This document shows positions 8,831 through 18,089 of a stretch of 64,000 bases of DNA, in pieces. Source of the DNA: Segatella copri (GTDB lineage: Bacteria > Bacteroidota > Bacteroidia > Bacteroidales > Bacteroidaceae). The stretch is taken from positions 124,001 to 188,000 of the forward strand of contig NZ_CATKVU010000006.1 of the NCBI RefSeq assembly GCF_949820605.1, written 5' to 3'. Every line of letters begins with the position of its first letter. Position 1 is the stretch's first letter. A program made the position numbers and the translations under genes. The notes below the pieces were generated by a model that had not been told where the DNA came from, did no database searches, and saw only the letters and a list, made by a program, of their open reading frames with translations.

Positions 8831-9874
8831 ATGACAACACAAATTATAATTATGGCTGGTGGCGTAGGTAGCCGTTTTTGGCCTATGTCAACCCCCGATT
8901 ACCCAAAGCAGTTCATAGATGTGATGGGTGTCGGCCGTTCCCTCATACAATTGACAGTAGATAGATTGAAGCCAATCTGTCCTGTCGAGAACATGTGGGT
9001 AGTGACAAACGAGAAATACATCAGCATAGTCAAGGAGCAAATCCCTGATATGCCAGTAGATAACATATTATCAGAGCCGGAGGCTCGCAATACCGCTCCA
9101 TGTATTGCTTATGCCTGCTGGAAGATCCAGAAGAAGCATCCTGATGCCAACATCGTAGTGACACCATCCGATGCCCTGGTCATCAATACCTCGGAGTATC
9201 AGCGAGTGCTCAGCAAGGCATTGAGCTATACTTCCGATAAGAACGCCATCGTTACCATCGGTATCAAGCCAAGCCGTCCGGAAACAGGCTATGGCTATAT
9301 TGCCGCAGCAGAGCCAACATCCGTAGATGAAATCTACAAGGTTGAGGCTTTCAAGGAAAAGCCAAACCTGGAGACTGCCGAGCAATACCTTGCCGCCGGC
9401 AATTACTATTGGAATGCCGGAATCTTTGTATGGAACATTGATACCATCAGCAAGGCAATCCGTACCTTCCAGCCTCAGCTTGCCAGCATCATGGACGAGA
9501 TGGCACCTTCTTTCTATACTGAACAGGAGAAAGAGGTGGTCGGCAAACTCTTCCCAACCTGCGAGAAGATAAGCATTGACTATGCCGTGATGGAGAAGTC
9601 TAAGGAAATCTATACCTTGCCAGCCGAGTTTGGCTGGAGTGACTTAGGCAGCTGGGGTAGTCTTCGTACCTTGCTTCCACAGGATGAGGCTGGCAATGCC
9701 AAGGTAGGCAAGGACATCCGTTTGTATGAATGCAAGAACTGCGTGGTTCATGCAGCTGATGAAAGCAAGGTGGTAGTTCAAGGCTTGGATGGCTATATTG
9801 TTGCTGAGAAGCACGGACAATTGCTTGTCTGCTCTTTGAAAGAGGAACAAAGAATTAAAGAGTTTGGAAAATAA
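8831..9874 (+). CDS. manC: Mannose-1-phosphate guanylyltransferase, copy 1
   Basis: The 347-aa enzyme makes GDP-mannose from mannose-1-phosphate and GTP, a precursor for mannose- and fucose-containing capsules. The nucleotide-binding signature MAGGVGSRFWPMSTPDYPKQF begins near residue 9 (shown in part: GGVGSRFWP). NAGIFVWN and the late EFGWSDLGSWG motif are present. It lacks the isomerase domain of bifunctional ManC-ManA, as is usual in Bacteroidales. It opens the capsule cluster and is nearly identical to the gene at 26520, differing at only a few residues (for example N versus D in EKPNLETAEQ). The ATG at 8831 follows a purine stretch (AGAAAGATTGAAAA). Confidence 0.95.
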   Translation: MTTQIIIMAGGVGSRFWPMSTPDYPKQFIDVMGVGRSLIQLTVDRLKPICPVENMWVVTNEKYISIVKEQIPDMPVDNILSEPEARNTAPCIAYACWKIQKKHPDANIVVTPSDALVINTSEYQRVLSKALSYTSDKNAIVTIGIKPSRPETGYGYIAAAEPTSVDEIYKVEAFKEKPNLETAEQYLAAGNYYWNAGIFVWNIDTISKAIRTFQPQLASIMDEMAPSFYTEQEKEVVGKLFPTCEKISIDYAVMEKSKEIYTLPAEFGWSDLGSWGSLRTLLPQDEAGNAKVGKDIRLYECKNCVVHAADESKVVVQGLDGYIVAEKHGQLLVCSLKEEQRIKEFGK

Positions 9875-9887
9875 ATATTAAGTAAAT

Positions 9888-10764
9888 ATGAAACATGCGT
9901 TTTTAATTTTGGCTCATAATGAGCCATATATTCTTGAAGTATTACTGGGGCAATTGGCAAAAGGTGCTGATGACATCTATGTTCATGTAGATAAAAAAGT
10001 TGCTGATGAAGAATTTGATAAGATTAAATCAATATGCGTTGCTTATGGGGGGGGTACAGCTGGTTTCTACGAGAATTGATGTTCGTTGGGGAGATAGTTC
10101 GATGCTTGAAGCAGAATTTATCTTGTTTAAAGAAGCCTCGAAAACTTATCATGATTTTTATCACCTTTTATCAGGTGTTGATTTGGCAATAAAACCTTTG
10201 TCTGTAATACATGATTTTTTTGATAAGCATTCAAATGAAATCTTTATGACAATAAGTGATACAGATGTTGACAAAAGGAGGATGGACTTTTGTATAAATT
10301 ATTACCACCCTTTTATTCGGTTGCTAAGAAAAAAGATTATTGGTAAACTTTTTCTTAAATTAGATGATTTATCTGTTTATATTCAACGCTTGTTTTGCCT
10401 GAAGAGAAATCCAAGGTTGAATTTGTTCAAGGGGCATCAATGGATGAGTCTTCCACATGATTTTATGTTGTTTTTGCTTTCAAAAGAAAAATATATTTTG
10501 TCACGCTTTAAGTATACATGTTGTGCAGATGAAATAGCTATACAGACGATTTTAATGGATTCAGAATACAAAAAGCGTTTATATGTACCTATACAAAATC
10601 AAAATGCAGCTTTGCGATTAATAGATTGGAATAGAGGGGAACCATATGTGTGGAAAAAAGATGATATAGAAGAAATAATGAACTCTAATAATTTCTTTGC
10701 AAGAAAATTCTCTTCTTTCGTTGATCGAGATATTGTGGATTTTATAAAACTTAAATGCTCTTAG
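9888..10764 (+). pseudogene. GT14 core-2/I-branching type glycosyltransferase, frame-disrupted at a G8 tract
   Basis: The start KHAFLILAHNEP and the later RIDVRWGDSSMLEAE and YHLLSGVDLAIKP are typical of the beta-1,6-N-acetylglucosaminyltransferase (GT14) family. The two halves are in different frames. From ATG 9888 the protein ends after 63 codons just past a run of eight G (10047-10054). With seven G the frame would continue as YGGVQLVSTRID and give a 291-aa enzyme. The gene is therefore OFF as read here, and could be switched ON by loss of one G during replication. A homopolymer sequencing error is the alternative. It lies 13 bp after manC. Confidence 0.85.
10047..10054 (+). repeat. Poly-G tract (G8) in the GT14 gene
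   Basis: Eight consecutive G follow GCTTAT inside codons for Tyr-Gly-Gly. Seven would keep the gene in frame, so the tract sets an OFF state. A G8 tract in the same TATGGGGGGG context occurs at 12970. Confidence 0.85.
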
Positions 10765-10765
10765 T

Positions 10766-10888
10766 ATGTCTACAAGATATCCTGGCTTCTATTATTTGGC
10801 AGGTATATTTGTGTTATTTTCATTCTATCCGATAATATTATTTACTTCAAAATTCTTCTCTATATTCTTAGGAGAGAGAAAAGCATAA
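10766..10888 (+). CDS. Small single-span membrane peptide, 40 aa
   Basis: An ATG 2 bases after the GT14 stop opens 40 codons: a short polar start (MSTRYPGFYY), one hydrophobic segment (LAGIFVLFSFYPIILF) and a basic tail (GERKA). It ends 6 bp before the flippase ATG, with AGGAGAGAGAAA inside its end serving as the flippase ribosome-binding site. It may be a real small protein, a translational-coupling peptide, or the remnant of a larger membrane protein. Confidence 0.4.
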   Translation: MSTRYPGFYYLAGIFVLFSFYPIILFTSKFFSIFLGERKA

Positions 10889-10893
10889 TCTTT

Positions 10894-12345
10894 ATGAGTA
10901 TTAAGCGTAATTTTTTATACAGCAGCTTTCTTACGGTTGCAAATTATATATTTCCTCTTTTAACATTCCCATATGTTTCAAGAGTTTTGGGTGTTGAGGC
11001 TATTGGTAAATATAATTTTACTGATAATATTATACAAATTTTTATCATAGTTTCAATGTTAGGTATAGAAACTATTGGGGTAAGAGAAATAGCTCAAAAT
11101 AAAACAGACCAAGATAAATTGAATAAGTCCTTTACGGCGTTGCTCCTCTTTAATGCAATAACAACTTTGATTGCTATATTGGTGCTGTTTGCAGCGATAT
11201 TTATAGTACCAAAGTTTGCTGACTACAAAGATTTATTGCTTGTTGGAAGTCTTAAATTATTTTCAATGTTTCTTTTGATTGATTGGTTTTATAAGGGTAT
11301 TGAAGATTTTAAATTTATTACTCAGAGAACAGTAATCATTCGAACGTTATTCGTAGTTTCTGTCTTTGCTTTTGTACGTTCTCCGCAGGATTGTCTCTTA
11401 TATTATTTCTTAATAGTCTTTTCAATAACGATTAATGCGATTGTTAATTTATTATACGCTCGTAAAATTATAAGTTTTTCATTTGATGTAGCTACAATAA
11501 GGCGAATTGTCAAGCCGATATTGATATTAGGCGGCTATTCTATTTTAGCATGGTTATACAATTCTTTTAGCATGTCTTATCTTGGTTTCGTCTCAACGGA
11601 CGAACAAGTAGGATATTATGCTACAGCTAGTAAATTTTACAATATATTTCTTTCTGTATTATCAGCATTTGCTGCAGTTATGTTGCCTCGTCTTAGTCTG
11701 TTGGTTAGTGAGCATCAGACAGCATCTTTTCAACGTTTGATAACGAAAAGTTTCAATGTGGTTTTGACGATAACTGTTCCTTTTGCTATTTATGCGATAT
11801 TCTATGCACCTGATATAGTCAGATTAGTTGCAGGAAATGGGTATGATGGGGCTGTTGTACCTATGAGATTGATTATGCCTCTAATCATAATTGTAGGTAT
11901 TGAACAAATTCTTATCATTCAAATTCTAATGCCTCTGAAAAGAGACAAAGAAGTTTTGATAAATACAATATGGGGTGCTGTTACAGGTTTAGTTCTTAAT
12001 GTTCTATTAGTCCCCAGTTATTTATGCGTTGGTGCTGCAATCAGTTGGTTGGTTTCTGAAATGGTTGTTATGTTTTCTGCTATTTATTTCATCCGTAAAA
12101 GAACAGAGATCAGATTGGCTGTTAATCTTGGTAAACGAATTGTTCCAATAATTATGATAACATTAGTAACATATCTGTCTGGTTTTGTTTTATCTGGATT
12201 GAATTATGTTGTGAATATTGTCTTAGGCGGATTTATCGTTGTTGTAGGAACGTATCTGATAGAAAAGTATATCGTAAAGAATCCTATCCTTAATGATATT
12301 GAAAATGCGATTATAACGAAAGTCTTACATTTTAAAAATAAGTAA
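10894..12345 (+). CDS. wzx: Wzx-type oligosaccharide flippase
   Basis: The 483-aa protein has about 12-14 hydrophobic helices throughout. Its start, RNFLYSSFLTVANYIFPLLTF followed by PYVSRVLG, is typical of the Polysacc_synt/MATE-like flippases that move lipid-linked repeat units across the inner membrane. Full length, no disruption. An AGGAGAGAGAAA sequence upstream supports the ATG at 10894. It is followed by the acetyltransferase gene after 3 bp. It works with the Wzy-like polymerase at 15723 in a Wzx/Wzy capsule pathway. Confidence 0.93.
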   Translation: MSIKRNFLYSSFLTVANYIFPLLTFPYVSRVLGVEAIGKYNFTDNIIQIFIIVSMLGIETIGVREIAQNKTDQDKLNKSFTALLLFNAITTLIAILVLFAAIFIVPKFADYKDLLLVGSLKLFSMFLLIDWFYKGIEDFKFITQRTVIIRTLFVVSVFAFVRSPQDCLLYYFLIVFSITINAIVNLLYARKIISFSFDVATIRRIVKPILILGGYSILAWLYNSFSMSYLGFVSTDEQVGYYATASKFYNIFLSVLSAFAAVMLPRLSLLVSEHQTASFQRLITKSFNVVLTITVPFAIYAIFYAPDIVRLVAGNGYDGAVVPMRLIMPLIIIVGIEQILIIQILMPLKRDKEVLINTIWGAVTGLVLNVLLVPSYLCVGAAISWLVSEMVVMFSAIYFIRKRTEIRLAVNLGKRIVPIIMITLVTYLSGFVLSGLNYVVNIVLGGFIVVVGTYLIEKYIVKNPILNDIENAIITKVLHFKNK

Positions 12346-12348
12346 ATT

Positions 12349-14034
12349 ATGAATTTGTCTCTCTGTACATATTGTATAGCTCTTACTTGTATAATTTTAA
12401 TGTTATATTTTCATAGAATACTTTTGATGCTATTCTTTTCTCCTTTGACAATACTTGTTTCATGGTATAAGCGTAATAAGGGTACAACTAATGGCTTGTT
12501 AACAAAAGTTTCTGAAAGATATTCTTGGCAATTTGAAAGATTGTTTCTCTATTGGATAAGCCAAATCCATAGTCATTTGATTCGAAATTTTTTCTATCGT
12601 TATATACAAGGCATTGAGCTAGGTAAAAATGTCGTTATTTATAGTAATTGTGAAATTCGCAATCCTACTAAATTAAAAATAGGTAATGGAACCATAATAG
12701 GAAATAATGCAATTTTAGATGCAAGAGCAGGATTAGAACTGGGTGAAAATGTAAATTTAAGTTCTAATGTGAGCATTTGGACACTTCAGCACGATTATAG
12801 GGATAGAGATTTCGCCTGTACGCCTGAACATTTTGGACCTGTGAAAATATGTGATAGAGCATGGATAGGTCCAAATGTTATAATTTTGCATGATGTTACT
12901 GTAGGTGAAGGTGCTGTGGTAGCAGCTGGTGCTGTTGTTACTAAAAATGTTCCTCCATTTACATTATATGGGGGGGGTGCCTGCCAGACAAATAGGAGAA
13001 AGACCGAAGAACATACGGTATGTCTTCACAGGAAATCCTTGTCCTTATTTATAAAGTTGCTTCTAGGTAAAATTTTAAGTCAAAAAAGAGACTTGTTGAA
13101 AATCTATAGACTAGGAAAAATCGTTAGTCTAGTTTATGCGATGAGTTTATTAAAATTGCGAATAAAACAAGTTTTTCATATGGATTCAGAAAAAGATTAT
13201 TTATATAAGGATCGTCTACTTCTGGAATGGTTACATGAAAATTTTAAAGATATAGATATTAGCTGTAAAAGTTATATGCATGAAGAAGTTCCGAGAAACG
13301 ATGATGTTCATTATATTTGGATTTATTGGGACAATCCGAATAAAATGCCTTTAGTGGTAAAGCAATGTGTTGATAGTATTCTTTTAAAAAATAAAAATAG
13401 TAAAGTAAATATTATAAGTGAGGAAAATGTAAATGATTTTGTGGAGATACCTCCAATCATAAGGAAAAAGTATAAACAAGGTATCATTTCTAAAACTCAT
13501 TTTAGCGATGTTGTTCGTGTTTCTCTCTTATTGAAATATGGTGGAGTGTGGGTTGATGCAACTTTGTATATGGTTCATTCGATTCCAGAATGTATTTGGA
13601 AAAAACAGTTCTATACTGTTACCCCAAAGTTAGAAACGCCTTACAAGGTAATTTCACACGGCAGGTGGGCTGTTTTCTTTTTAGCTTGTCAACCTGGAAA
13701 TGAATTGATGAGGTTGACCTTAATGATGATGATAGAGTATTGGAACAAATATGATGAACTCTTTGATTATCTTTGGATTGATTATTTTTGGGCTTATTTT
13801 CAAAAGCGTTCAGGAAGTATAGCAAAACTGTTTTCATCAGTGCCTTCGAATAATTTACATTGTCTGGATATAAATCTTGCTCAAGCGTATTCTGAAAATA
13901 ATCTAGAAGCATTAATTAATAGAGATGATACTCTGTTTTATAAATTAAGCTACAAGTTTTCCTCTTCAATTCCTTTGTACGATACATGCGGAAAAGAAAC
14001 CTTATTAGGCCACATAGTTACAAGAAAAATATGA
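12349..14034 (+). CDS. Left-handed beta-helix acetyltransferase fused by a G8 tract to a Caps_synth-type glycosyltransferase
   Basis: As read, one 561-aa frame. Residues 1 to about 210 are a membrane-anchored hexapeptide-repeat O-acetyltransferase (hydrophobic start, then GNGTIIGNNAILDA and VAAGAVVTKNVPPF). The rest is a glycosyltransferase of the capsular polysaccharide synthesis family (PF05704-like), with HYIWIYWDNPNKMP and the sugar-nucleotide motif KYGGVWVDATLY. The join is at G8, 12970-12977. With seven G the acetyltransferase would end normally (GGVPARQIGERPKN..., stop at 13054) and the transferase would be separate, probably starting near ATG 13141 or an upstream TTG. The fusion therefore looks like a switch state, not a natural two-domain protein. 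The ATGA at 14031-14034 couples it to the next gene. Confidence 0.85.
   Translation: MNLSLCTYCIALTCIILMLYFHRILLMLFFSPLTILVSWYKRNKGTTNGLLTKVSERYSWQFERLFLYWISQIHSHLIRNFFYRYIQGIELGKNVVIYSNCEIRNPTKLKIGNGTIIGNNAILDARAGLELGENVNLSSNVSIWTLQHDYRDRDFACTPEHFGPVKICDRAWIGPNVIILHDVTVGEGAVVAAGAVVTKNVPPFTLYGGGACQTNRRKTEEHTVCLHRKSLSLFIKLLLGKILSQKRDLLKIYRLGKIVSLVYAMSLLKLRIKQVFHMDSEKDYLYKDRLLLEWLHENFKDIDISCKSYMHEEVPRNDDVHYIWIYWDNPNKMPLVVKQCVDSILLKNKNSKVNIISEENVNDFVEIPPIIRKKYKQGIISKTHFSDVVRVSLLLKYGGVWVDATLYMVHSIPECIWKKQFYTVTPKLETPYKVISHGRWAVFFLACQPGNELMRLTLMMMIEYWNKYDELFDYLWIDYFWAYFQKRSGSIAKLFSSVPSNNLHCLDINLAQAYSENNLEALINRDDTLFYKLSYKFSSSIPLYDTCGKETLLGHIVTRKI
12970..12977 (+). repeat. Poly-G tract (G8) at the acetyltransferase/glycosyltransferase junction
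   Basis: Eight G sit at the Gly-Gly just before the conserved C-terminal VPAR segment of the acetyltransferase. G7 gives the expected C-terminus; G8 makes the frame run into the next gene. Confidence 0.85.
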
Positions 14035-15716
14035 AAATATCAGTTATCACAATATCTTATAATGCAGTAACTTGCATTGAGCCAACAATAATGTCTGTTA
14101 TAAATCAAAAGTATAATAGTTTTGAATATATTATTGTTGATGGTGCCAGTAATGATGGCACTTTAGATGTGCTAAAAAAATATGACCAGTATATAACTCG
14201 TTGGATCAGTGAGCCTGATTCAGGGATTTATAATGCAATGAATAAGGCAGTAAAAATGGCTAAAGGAGAATACTGCATATTTATGAATGCTGGAGACCGA
14301 TTTGCTAATCCTTTAGTTTTGAAGCAAGTTTCGCTCTTTTTAAATGATGGATTTGATTATTTGTGCGGCAATGAAATTTCATTAAAATCTGGTAAGGTTA
14401 TAGATTATGTTTATGCTCCGACATGTATAACTAAAGATTTATTTGTAAATCGGTCTTTAAGCCATCAGGCTAGCTTTATAAAAAGAGAATTACTGCTTTC
14501 TAATCCTTATGATGAGAAATTGAAACTTGTAAGTGATTGGAAATTTTGTATTGAGATTCTTTTACTTCAGCACAAAAAATATCGCTCAATAGATGTTGAT
14601 GTTTGTAAATTTAATCATGATGGAGCTACGTTTACCCAGAAAGAGTTAGGCAAGAAAGAACGTATGAAAGTCCTGGAGGAACTTTTGCCAAATGAGTATA
14701 ATCAAATTAAAAAACATAAACAAACTTATATTGATATAATAGCAGAACATTGTATGGAATCTTTTGAGTGGGCTAATATATATAATGTTGCCGCAAAGAA
14801 GTTTACGACGATGTTTACTTATATTCAAGTTATGGGCTTTCTTGGTCTTTTAGCTGTTTTGGGAAAAATGATTCCGGGTGTTTTGGGACTAAAAATTAAG
14901 CATAAGGCCATACTTTCTTTCTTAAAGAAAAAATATGGATATGTTGTCAATAATAATGCTAATATAGTAGATAAACAAGTTTCTATTGGTGATAAATTCC
15001 CAATTTGGGTATGTTGGTGGCAAGGAGAAAATATGATGCCATTAGTTCCTAAAATTTGTTTAGCCTCTTTGAGAAAAAATCTCTTACCTAATCAACAACT
15101 TTACATTATATCGGCTGATAATTATAAGAAATATGTTGAACTTCCTGAATATATAATTTCGATGTTGGAGGAAGGGCGAATTTCACTAACTAATTTTTCG
15201 GATATTCTTCGTTTTAGCCTGTTAACCAAATATGGTGGACTTTGGATTGATTCAACCTGTCTAGTCTCTCAAAAAATGAATGATTTATCTCATATGCCAT
15301 TCATTACAAGTAAACAGAAAACATCTAATGTGGCTCAATATGTTTCTGCTTATCGATGGGCTAGCTATCTTATAGGAGGTAATTCGTTATGTATATTCCA
15401 GAATATGAGAGATTTATTTTTTGCTTATTGTAAAAATGAGAAAAAAATATTGGATTATTTGCTAGTGGATTATTTGCTAGTGGTAATATATGAGTTATGT
15501 CCTGAGGCCAAGAGCATCATTGATGAATTCCCTTATGATAAAGGTAATATGCTAAAGCTAGCTGGGTGTTTGAACGAAAACTTAAAAGACAAGGATTTTT
15601 CTTCTATGTTAGAAAATGTACCGATTCATAAGTTGAGTTGGAAAATAAAATACTTTCCTTATGACAAAGAAGGACATTTGACTATTTTTGGTAAACTTTT
15701 AGAAATAATTCAATAG
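14031..15716 (+). CDS. Two-domain glycosyltransferase: GT2 plus Caps_synth
   Basis: The 561-aa protein starts at the ATG overlapping the previous stop; an in-frame ATG at 13986 would add 15 unlikely residues. Residues 1 to about 230 are a GT2 domain: MKISVITISYNA, VDGASNDGTLDVL, SEPDSGIYNAMNKA and FMNAGDRF. After a linker, residues from about 300 form a capsular polysaccharide synthesis domain: IWVCWWQGENMMPLVPK, LTNFSDILRFSLL and KYGGLWIDST. This second half is paralogous to the transferase encoded just upstream. It probably adds two sugars of the capsule repeat unit. No frameshift is present, and a Gly-rich tract is absent at the domain join. Confidence 0.9.
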   Translation: MKISVITISYNAVTCIEPTIMSVINQKYNSFEYIIVDGASNDGTLDVLKKYDQYITRWISEPDSGIYNAMNKAVKMAKGEYCIFMNAGDRFANPLVLKQVSLFLNDGFDYLCGNEISLKSGKVIDYVYAPTCITKDLFVNRSLSHQASFIKRELLLSNPYDEKLKLVSDWKFCIEILLLQHKKYRSIDVDVCKFNHDGATFTQKELGKKERMKVLEELLPNEYNQIKKHKQTYIDIIAEHCMESFEWANIYNVAAKKFTTMFTYIQVMGFLGLLAVLGKMIPGVLGLKIKHKAILSFLKKKYGYVVNNNANIVDKQVSIGDKFPIWVCWWQGENMMPLVPKICLASLRKNLLPNQQLYIISADNYKKYVELPEYIISMLEEGRISLTNFSDILRFSLLTKYGGLWIDSTCLVSQKMNDLSHMPFITSKQKTSNVAQYVSAYRWASYLIGGNSLCIFQNMRDLFFAYCKNEKKILDYLLVDYLLVVIYELCPEAKSIIDEFPYDKGNMLKLAGCLNENLKDKDFSSMLENVPIHKLSWKIKYFPYDKEGHLTIFGKLLEIIQ

Positions 15717-15722
15717 ATAAAA

Positions 15723-17051
15723 ATGTTAGGAATTTTATTGTTAGCAGTTTCTGTAATCTTATATTTTTCGCCTCGCAAAAGGTATCTATCATATTTCCTA
15801 TATATAAGTTTTATGTTTGATGGATATAAAGTTTTGATAGATCCTGTTTTAGGTGGAGTGAAAAATGGTGATATTGCTTTAGTCTATACTTTTGTTATAT
15901 CCCTTGTGATGATATTACAAAAGAAGTATGTCTTAGTTCATGATAAAATAACGAAATGGTTTGTGGTTTTTGTCTTATTCTTAGGATGTAGTATGATATT
16001 TTCAATGTACCATTATGACATTCCTTTTATGCAGGTTATTCAGGGGGGCAGATTTCTTTTGTTGGTATTTTGTTATCCTATTCTGCGTAATATGAAACTA
16101 GAAGAATGCAAGCGACTGTTTAATTTGTTGGCTAGATTTACAGTGCTGGTTGGTATAGTGGATGTGGTACAAGTAATAATTCAAATTCCTATCATACCAA
16201 CTTATGAAATCAATAGAGATCCAGCAACAGGGCTCATCCGATTCTTCAATTATCCTGTGTTTTCAATATTTTTTCTCATAGTATGTTTGGTGAAGCCTGA
16301 CTATTTTGGAAAAAGGACAAAATATGTATTGGGACTTTTGCTTGTATGTATAATGGGAACTTTAGGAAGGTCATTAATGTTGATAACCTTGATATGCATT
16401 TTGTTAGGTTTATGGTTCCAAGGAAAGCGCAGTGCTATTATTAAGTATGGTTTGATTATAACAATTTGCGCCTTGCCATTTTCTACTATGATTTCGGAGC
16501 GTTATGTGTCTTCTAATAGTGGTACACAAGATGATATAAATGCAGTTTTGCATGGAAATATTGAGCTGAACTCATATGAACAAATAGAAGGTTCTTTTAC
16601 ATATCGTCTTTCTTGGGTGCTGGAGAGATTTCAATATTTGGAAAAACGACCAATTGGTGAAAAGATATTTGGCTTAGGTTTACTATCGGATTCGTCACCA
16701 TTATCTCAGCAGATGTATCGTTTTATCGTTAATATAAAGTTCTATGGATCGGGAATGGTTCAACAGCTGAGAAGTCCAGATATTGCTTATGGTACCATGC
16801 TTGCATATTTAGGTTTTGGGGGATTCTTTGTTTATGTTATGTTTGTATATAACTTATTTAAAGGAATCTTTAAAATGAGAACTTATAATTGCTATTTTTT
16901 AGCTGGTTCTATTTGGATAATCTTTACTTTTTTGATTTCATTCTTCTCAGATGATTTGACTAATCCTTATATTTTTTCATTGTGTTATATATTATTGTCA
17001 ATAAAAGATAGATTAAAAAATGAAACTTCTCTTTATAACAAGTTGCTATGA
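15723..17051 (+). CDS. wzy: Wzy-like capsule polymerase/O-antigen ligase family membrane protein
   Basis: The 442-aa protein has about ten to twelve hydrophobic helices and a large periplasmic-type loop in its second half (from about SSNSGTQDDINAVLHG to MVQQLRSPDIAYG), the pattern of O-antigen polymerases and ligases. These families are recognised by topology more than by sequence, so polymerase versus ligase is uncertain. As the only such protein in a cluster with a Wzx flippase, polymerase is the likelier role. A G6 run at 16043-16048 lies in frame. The next gene starts 32 bp before its stop. Confidence 0.8.
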   Translation: MLGILLLAVSVILYFSPRKRYLSYFLYISFMFDGYKVLIDPVLGGVKNGDIALVYTFVISLVMILQKKYVLVHDKITKWFVVFVLFLGCSMIFSMYHYDIPFMQVIQGGRFLLLVFCYPILRNMKLEECKRLFNLLARFTVLVGIVDVVQVIIQIPIIPTYEINRDPATGLIRFFNYPVFSIFFLIVCLVKPDYFGKRTKYVLGLLLVCIMGTLGRSLMLITLICILLGLWFQGKRSAIIKYGLIITICALPFSTMISERYVSSNSGTQDDINAVLHGNIELNSYEQIEGSFTYRLSWVLERFQYLEKRPIGEKIFGLGLLSDSSPLSQQMYRFIVNIKFYGSGMVQQLRSPDIAYGTMLAYLGFGGFFVYVMFVYNLFKGIFKMRTYNCYFLAGSIWIIFTFLISFFSDDLTNPYIFSLCYILLSIKDRLKNETSLYNKLL

Positions 17052-18087
17052 TGCTGCTGGTGGTGGCAACGTTATAGCAAAACGTAATTTTACAGTATTA
17101 GAAAATGTTTTTGGCAAAGATAATGTTACAAAATTCATTGTTACGAAATCTCGTTTTAAAATTTGTGATTTCTTGTACAGATTGAAAAAACATTATGTTG
17201 GTGGACTTACATTAAACAATGTTAGTGATATAGTTCGTTTGTCTGGCGATTATGATGTTATATGGATTGATGGCAGTTTTTTTGGTGCTTTGGCAAAATG
17301 CTTAAAAGAATTTGGATATAAAGGGCGCATAGTTTGTTTCTTTCATAATATCGAGAGAAATTTTACAAAAGTTACTTGGAGAAATATATTCGCTTATCCA
17401 ATTAAAATTCGCCCTATTTATAAGGCAGAACACGATGCAATTTTTTACTCTGACGATATAGTAACGTTAACTCCTAGAGACATGAATTTTGTTAAAGAAA
17501 CAAATAAGTTTGCTCAAATCCATATATTGCCTTCTTCTTTAAACGATAGTTTTAGAGAACTTCCTTTGGATACTAATTTTTCGAAGGTTTTTACCCTTCT
17601 ATTTGTAGGAAGTTATTTTTATGCTAATGTTCATGGTATAGAATGGTTTATTGCTAATGTTTTACCTTTTGTTGAGGCAAAACTAATAGTAGTTGGGGCA
17701 GGAATGGAAAAGTTAAAGTATACTCCATCAAGTAAATTAGAAATACATGGATTTGTAGAAGACTTGGGCTATTATTATCGTAATAGCGATGTGGTTGTTG
17801 CACCTATATTTGAAGGCTCTGGTATGAAAACTAAGACAGCGGAGGCATTGATGTGGGGAAAATATGTCATAGGGACAAAAGAGGCTTTTTGCGGTTTTAT
17901 AAATAGTGACGAATGGGGAGTAATATGTTGTACAGCTGATGATTTTATTCAGCAAATTAAAATAATATCTTCAGCTCAGAAAGATAAATTTAATCGGTAT
18001 TCCAGGAAAATTTTCTTAGAAAAGTACTCTTTGGAAAATTCGGAGAGGATTATAAAATCAATATTTAATTGTAATGCAAAATCATAG
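17020..18087 (+). CDS. GT4-type glycosyltransferase
   Basis: The 355-aa protein has a GT-B fold pattern: MKLLFITSCYDAAGGGNVIAKR at the start (Gly-rich acceptor loop, shown in part as AAGGGNV), FFHNIERNF in the middle, and a C-terminal donor domain with LFVGSYFYANVHGIEWF, VVGAG, HGFVEDL and the E-x7-E-like segment APIFEGSGMKTKTAEAL. The start codon lies inside the end of the polymerase gene, indicating translational coupling. It adds a sugar to the capsule repeat unit; the donor cannot be told from the sequence. Confidence 0.9.
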   Translation: MKLLFITSCYDAAGGGNVIAKRNFTVLENVFGKDNVTKFIVTKSRFKICDFLYRLKKHYVGGLTLNNVSDIVRLSGDYDVIWIDGSFFGALAKCLKEFGYKGRIVCFFHNIERNFTKVTWRNIFAYPIKIRPIYKAEHDAIFYSDDIVTLTPRDMNFVKETNKFAQIHILPSSLNDSFRELPLDTNFSKVFTLLFVGSYFYANVHGIEWFIANVLPFVEAKLIVVGAGMEKLKYTPSSKLEIHGFVEDLGYYYRNSDVVVAPIFEGSGMKTKTAEALMWGKYVIGTKEAFCGFINSDEWGVICCTADDFIQQIKIISSAQKDKFNRYSRKIFLEKYSLENSERIIKSIFNCNAKS

Positions 18088-18089
18088 AT

